This document shows, one piece after another, positions 60,424-64,000 of a DNA stretch of 64,000 nucleotides. The position numbers and the translations under genes were made by a program. Under the pieces are notes generated by a model. That model did no database searches. It worked only from the letters and a program-made list of their open reading frames with translations, and had not been told where the DNA came from. Origin of the DNA: Yponomeuta sedellus. Taxonomy: Eukaryota; Arthropoda; Insecta; Lepidoptera; Yponomeutidae. The stretch spans positions 4,559,591 to 4,623,590 of the forward strand of contig OW203736.1 of NCBI GenBank assembly GCA_934045075.1, in the 5' to 3' direction. Positions within the stretch are counted from its first letter, which is position 1, and each line of letters begins with the position of its first letter.

Positions 60424-60925
60424 GCACTGTAGGCCACAGGCTTTCTCCCAGAGAAAGAGAGAGAGAGAGAGAGAAAGTACGGGCTTAATTACCACGCGTG
60501 CCCACCACTGAATGGCAATTTTAAACGCTGATGTCACTCAGGCTTCCTCACAATGTTTCCCTTCACGGTCAGCGAGGGGATCTTCTTCTTCTCCTTCAGG
60601 CTATATTATGTAGTCCACTGCTGGACATAGCCCTCCCCTAATGAGCGCCATAGTGCCCTGTCTTCAGCTTGCCGCATCCAGCATCTGCCGGCAGTTTTTC
60701 GCAGATCGTCATCCGACCTAGTCGGAGGGCGTCCTACACTACGTTTGCCGAGTCGCGGTCTCCACTCAAGAACGCTTCTACTCCAACGGTTGTCGGTTCT
60801 TCGCGAGGTTGAGGGGCATCAATATACCATAACTTCAGAACTGTACGTAACTAAGAAAATCAAGTCATCCCTACATGCCCGGACTGAAAATCGAACCTGG
60901 ATCTCTCTGTTCCGAGTCCGAGTAT
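60424..60925 (-). mobile_element. E2-SINE split by an RTE-type LINE
   Basis: Tail side 60424-60585 with a (GA)n run near 60455; after the LINE, 60807-60925 continues ACTGTACGTAACTAAG and a head scrap. GAGGGG occurs at both junctions. Confidence 0.72.
60586..60806 (-). pseudogene. RTE-type LINE C-terminus
   Basis: The minus frame reads NRWSRSVLEWRPRLGKRSVG, RPPTRSDDDLRKTAGRCWMR and ALWRSLGEGYVQQWTT before TAA (60606-60608), then the GAAGGAGAAGAAG tail. A 5'-truncated copy of the family at 13236 and 40259. Confidence 0.85.
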
Positions 60926-61333
60926 ACAATTAATCGTTTTCTTCGGATGCGAAGTATAGGCAAACGCATACCGATTAATTCTTGCATTAGGTTTCGAGTT
61001 AAGACTATAAATAGTGAATTAAGACACCGTTAATTTTGACACTGGCGAGTGTGAAAAAAAAACCAATTCGAATTTCGAATCGATCGGCCGCTTAACAACT
61101 GGCTTATAAATACAGTGTTTAGCATAAAACGGCCATAAATATAAACTACATCAAAGCGGTCTTAGGAAAGTATCGCAAATATTTTTAATACTCATCGGTA
61201 TTTTTGGGAGATTCAATTCTCTTGAACACATTGAGCTGTAAGCAAGATACTTCGTTCGTTTGAAAGTGGGGTTCTCAAGAACCAGTCAGTGATACCCAAT
61301 TATTTTGATTGGATTCCAAAAGTTATTCATTGA
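60926..61333. other. Unassigned DNA
   Basis: Nothing recognised. Confidence 0.4.
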
Positions 61334-61334
61334 A

Positions 61335-61612
61335 ATAGATGGATGGGTTACCGTTTGTGACTAACTCTACTGGCGTTTTTCCGAACGGTTTCGTGCTCCG
61401 CAAGGCACGTTAAGCAGTTGGTGCCGCCTGCCGTCGAAAAATGGCAGTCGTTAAGCCAAGTCAGAGGCGGCTTGAAAACTTCTGACAGTAAGACCATCAG
61501 CCATTATTCTTGATCTCCACCAATCCAGACTTGGCCCCCGTGGTGGAGCATGGCCTATATCTTTCTCAGGGAAGAGACCCATGCCCCTCGGTGCGGACAT
61601 AATGGGTTGATA
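61335..61612 (+). mobile_element. 5S-SINE variant
   Basis: GATGGATGGGTTACCGTTTG (C-box relic), CGTGCTCCGCAAGGCACG, AATGGCAGTCGTTAAGCC, tail GGGAAGAGACCCATGCCCCT and CGGACATAATGGG. Confidence 0.75.
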
Positions 61613-61654
61613 ATGATTTTGTTTTCTGTTGGGCTTCGGGAATTTAGATAGTCA

Positions 61655-61785
61655 GTAGACCTGAGATTTTCCGCACTAAGCCTCACAGTTGGGCGATTGT
61701 ACGTAGCAAGCGCTGGTTTCCTCACGATAATTTCCTTTATAATTAGCGATTGTTATTGTTACTATAAGTTCACAAATTACCGCTA
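61655..61785 (-). mobile_element. E1-SINE, head missing
   Basis: TAGACCTGAGATTTTCCGCA, GTTGGGCGATTGTACGTAGC, CACGATAATTTCC. Confidence 0.72.
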
Positions 61786-63545
61786 TTTACCGCTTGATAA
61801 AAACAATGGCTCTTGATCGTCGTCCAAAGAAAAACAAAAGTCCGAGCTACTTATCGGCCGGCTTAGACAAATAGTCAGTTCCCTTTTAACACTCCGATTG
61901 ACAACTGTCGGGCCGGCAATCTTGTGGGCGTTGAGAAAAGCCGACGCGACCTGATTACAGCCTTCTTTTTATGACTCGTCACAAAATCTGACAGCCGAAA
62001 TCACTTGAGCTCCCACCTTGATAGTTTTGTACGCAGCAAAGGACTTAGATACACTGGTACAATGACAAGGCTTAGGCAACATTAAAATGCATTGGAAATA
62101 AAGTAATTTGATTGTTATTGTTCATTTATTTAAGGGTTATTTTTAAGTTACAATTCGAAGTTTATTGCTCCGATTATTTATGAATATACGGAATTTTATG
62201 TCTTCATACATATTAGTAGTTTGTTACAAATCTAGAGTTATTGTCGTTTTTATTGTTACATTTTGAATTCTATGACTTTGATCATAGAGTTCACGACGGT
62301 TTACAAAGTTGATTAGACAACATGTCACGTGACACTTAAGTTTTAAGTATTCGTATGAAACTCGGGATAACCAGAATTTGAAGTCTAATCTACACTACAG
62401 CGATCTCAGTAATGAGCCAGTTATATTTTATAGCCGTCTTTAGACAACATTTTATGTGTTTGAAAATTAGGAGACGAAGATTCAACCGTAAAGATTAAAA
62501 TATTTGATTTTATTCGTCATTGTCTCTAAGCTAAGATTTAACACTCACGGTAAGAGACAGTTTATTAATAAATTAACTAAGGAATCTAATTAAATCATGA
62601 AATGCCTAAGCCATCATGCATTAATAATATGAGCCTTTAATTTATTCTCTAAACATACTCATCAGCAACAATTATTGTTGAAGAGAAAGAATAGAAATGG
62701 TTTTATTCACAAATTAATTTAACACAATGATACATAAAGCTAAGAAATAACACGCGATCCAAAAATTTGCACAAAATAAAAGAACAATGTAATGCAATAA
62801 CAAAACAAGTCATATAAATACCGTGCCAATGTACTGCGTTTGTGAAAAGGACCCAGCTCAGAATGTGTTACAGAAAGACAACTTTCTGTAACGCTGGTAT
62901 TCTGCTGGTACCTAACGAATGACAAGCATTAACAAATACCTATCATCTAAGTTATCATAAACCTACAAATAAATAAATAATAAAAGAATTTTAATATTGT
63001 TGTTGTCGCCAATTGTAACATCAACAGCACATCAAAGTTTACATACGTGCATTGTAAAGTTTGTCGCTTATCGCCAAACTATTTACATGTACACGACAAA
63101 CAAACACGTAACTTTTGTCACTGTTTTTTTCTTCGAGTGTAAAAATATTTTTGCCTTATACTATTCGTGATATTTCCCTTTTGAAAAGCTTTCTAAAACT
63201 TATTAAAAAATACTGGCCAGAGACCGCGCAGTATAGAGACTAGTAGCAACTTCATATGCCGTAGGTCAACACCCACTTCTAATAGCTGAGTCAGCAGAGT
63301 AATACTGGGAAGTATTACTATTAGAAAATAAGTATCAGAAGTATTAGAAAGTATTCATTATTTAGATTATAATAGTCATTATAATGTATCTCCTTATTTA
63401 ATAATTTGACTAGCCATAACAGGCATTTGATTAAACGTCTTTTTATACTAAAGGAACGATAAACATTTATGAGAAAATATAGTCATTATGTTATTACGTC
63501 ACAAAAAGCTCGGATCTTGTGATACAAGCTTTTTCGTGACACGTG
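61786..63545. other. Longest repeat-poor stretch
   Basis: About 1.75 kb of AT-rich DNA with no recognised repeat. Only short frames. Possibly intronic or intergenic single-copy DNA. Confidence 0.4.
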
Positions 63546-63549
63546 ACAT

Positions 63550-63820
63550 TTCTGCACTTAGCCAAATAGTTGGGCCGTTGTATGGAGCAAGCGCTGAAGT
63601 ATGTTAACACTGCAGATAGCAAGTACCAATGACTTTGTTGTCTAAGGGCCAGTTGCTAAATTGAGGATTTCGCAAAGTAAATAGTTAACTATAGTGCTGT
63701 CTGTTCGAATTTTGCAGAAAAGAGCGTGACAGAACGTTACTTAAGTATTTACTTAGTGAAATCCTCAATTCAGAAACCGGCCCTAATTTATGTATATTTG
63801 TGAAGTTATCTGTAAATAAT
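63550..63820. mobile_element. E1-SINE pieces around a MITE
   Basis: 63550-63610 is the E1 tail on the minus strand (GTTGGGCCGTTGTATGG). 63622-63645 (CCAATGACTTTGTTGTCTAA) and 63784-63815 (TAATTTATGTATATTTGTGA) are the body on the plus strand, continuous apart from the MITE. Confidence 0.65.
63646..63783. mobile_element. 138-bp MITE with TAA duplication, nested in E-SINE
   Basis: Ends GGGCCAGTTGCTAAATTGAG and complement of GGGCCGGTTTCTGAATTGAG; about 38-bp inverted repeats with few mismatches. TAA at 63643-63645 and 63784-63786. Removing it restores the E-SINE body, which confirms the boundaries. Confidence 0.85.
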
Positions 63821-63821
63821 A

Positions 63822-63974
63822 TACCGAGCATATTGTAGAGAGGTCCGAAATTTCGCTGATGCCGGCACTTGCCCATTGGCTCAGTTGGGAGAGCGCTGGC
63901 ACGGTTAGCCAGAGGTCGCGGGTTCATATTCCGGCATGGGTGGAATTTTTAGCCTATAAATAGGGTTTTAAAGT
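63822..63974 (+). mobile_element. TLF sense copy
   Basis: Spacer end ATATTGTAGAGAGGTCCGAA, GGCTCAGTTGGGAGAGCGC, decayed B-box GGTTCATATTCC, TTTTAGCCTATAAATAGGG. Confidence 0.78.
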
Positions 63975-64000
63975 TATCGGTGTAAGGAAACAAGTGTATG

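Overview
This window is eukaryotic, almost certainly from an insect and most likely a moth or butterfly (Lepidoptera). It is AT-rich and has no convincing host protein-coding gene. It is packed with short tRNA-headed retroposons, 5'-truncated non-LTR retrotransposon (LINE) ends, small DNA transposons and tetranucleotide arrays of the kind common in lepidopteran intergenic or intronic DNA. The long open frames inside the microsatellites and SINEs are artefacts. The only coding matter I can defend is a set of decayed LINE C-termini. The assignment to Lepidoptera rests on recognising repeat styles, not on a gene, so it is an inference.

Repeat families used in the entries. TLF: a tRNA-like foldback element whose tRNA-like fold and flanks occur in sense, antisense or both, with 5' terminus near AAAAACCTATTTAGAGGC, 3' terminus near GCACGGGTTAGTGCATTAAA, and 9-14 bp target duplications. 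5S-SINE: head derived from 5S rRNA. B-SINE: Gly-like tRNA head, tail GCCCAGGTCTTGGATG. C-SINE: Tyr-like tRNA head with anticodon GTA. D-SINE: about 400 bp, tRNA head plus a long body. E-SINE: one tRNA head and body with two alternative tails, E1 (GGGCCATTGTACGTAGC) and E2 (CCTGTGCCCTGCAGTGGGAC). M-SINE: another tRNA-headed family. R: a non-autonomous element that shares its 3' tail with the RTE-type LINE. H, K, L, Q and J: recurrent LINE 3'-end or UTR-like repeats. LINE-GIQA: a LINE whose protein ends ...YPSGIQA and whose 3' tail seeds (TATG)n arrays.

Layout. 0-10 kb: a LINE terminus, an AT-centred perfect palindrome, a tandem TLF array (period about 309 bp), a 554-bp TLF palindrome, a (TACA)n array grown from a LINE-GIQA tail, and a foldback 5S-SINE. 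10-20 kb: 5S-SINEs, a (TTCG)n array, an RTE-type LINE end, a 500-bp tandem duplication, and a CACTA-type element (16368-17195) nested inside a TLF. 20-30 kb: TSD-flanked 5S-SINE and TLF palindromes, a TWA-type MITE, and an 833-bp element with about 155-bp inverted ends and a 9-bp duplication (29417-30249). 30-45 kb: more SINEs, a full-length E-SINE carrying a nested C-SINE, and LINE ends. 45-64 kb: further LINE and SINE fragments, a (TTTG)n-(TTCC)n-(TTTG)n block of about 790 bp, a MITE carrying a C-SINE, tandem H repeats, an inverted-repeat element at 59249-59835, and a second TWA MITE at 63646.

The most interesting content is the TLF family. A well-preserved tRNA cloverleaf sits in long inverted arms, and copies of every size from 554 bp down to 48 bp are flanked by target duplications, as though each were an internal deletion of one palindromic progenitor. 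Second are the 5S-rRNA-headed SINEs, one of which has acquired a perfect 20-bp hairpin around its C-box. Third is the layered nesting of DNA elements and retroelements, which gives a relative insertion order.
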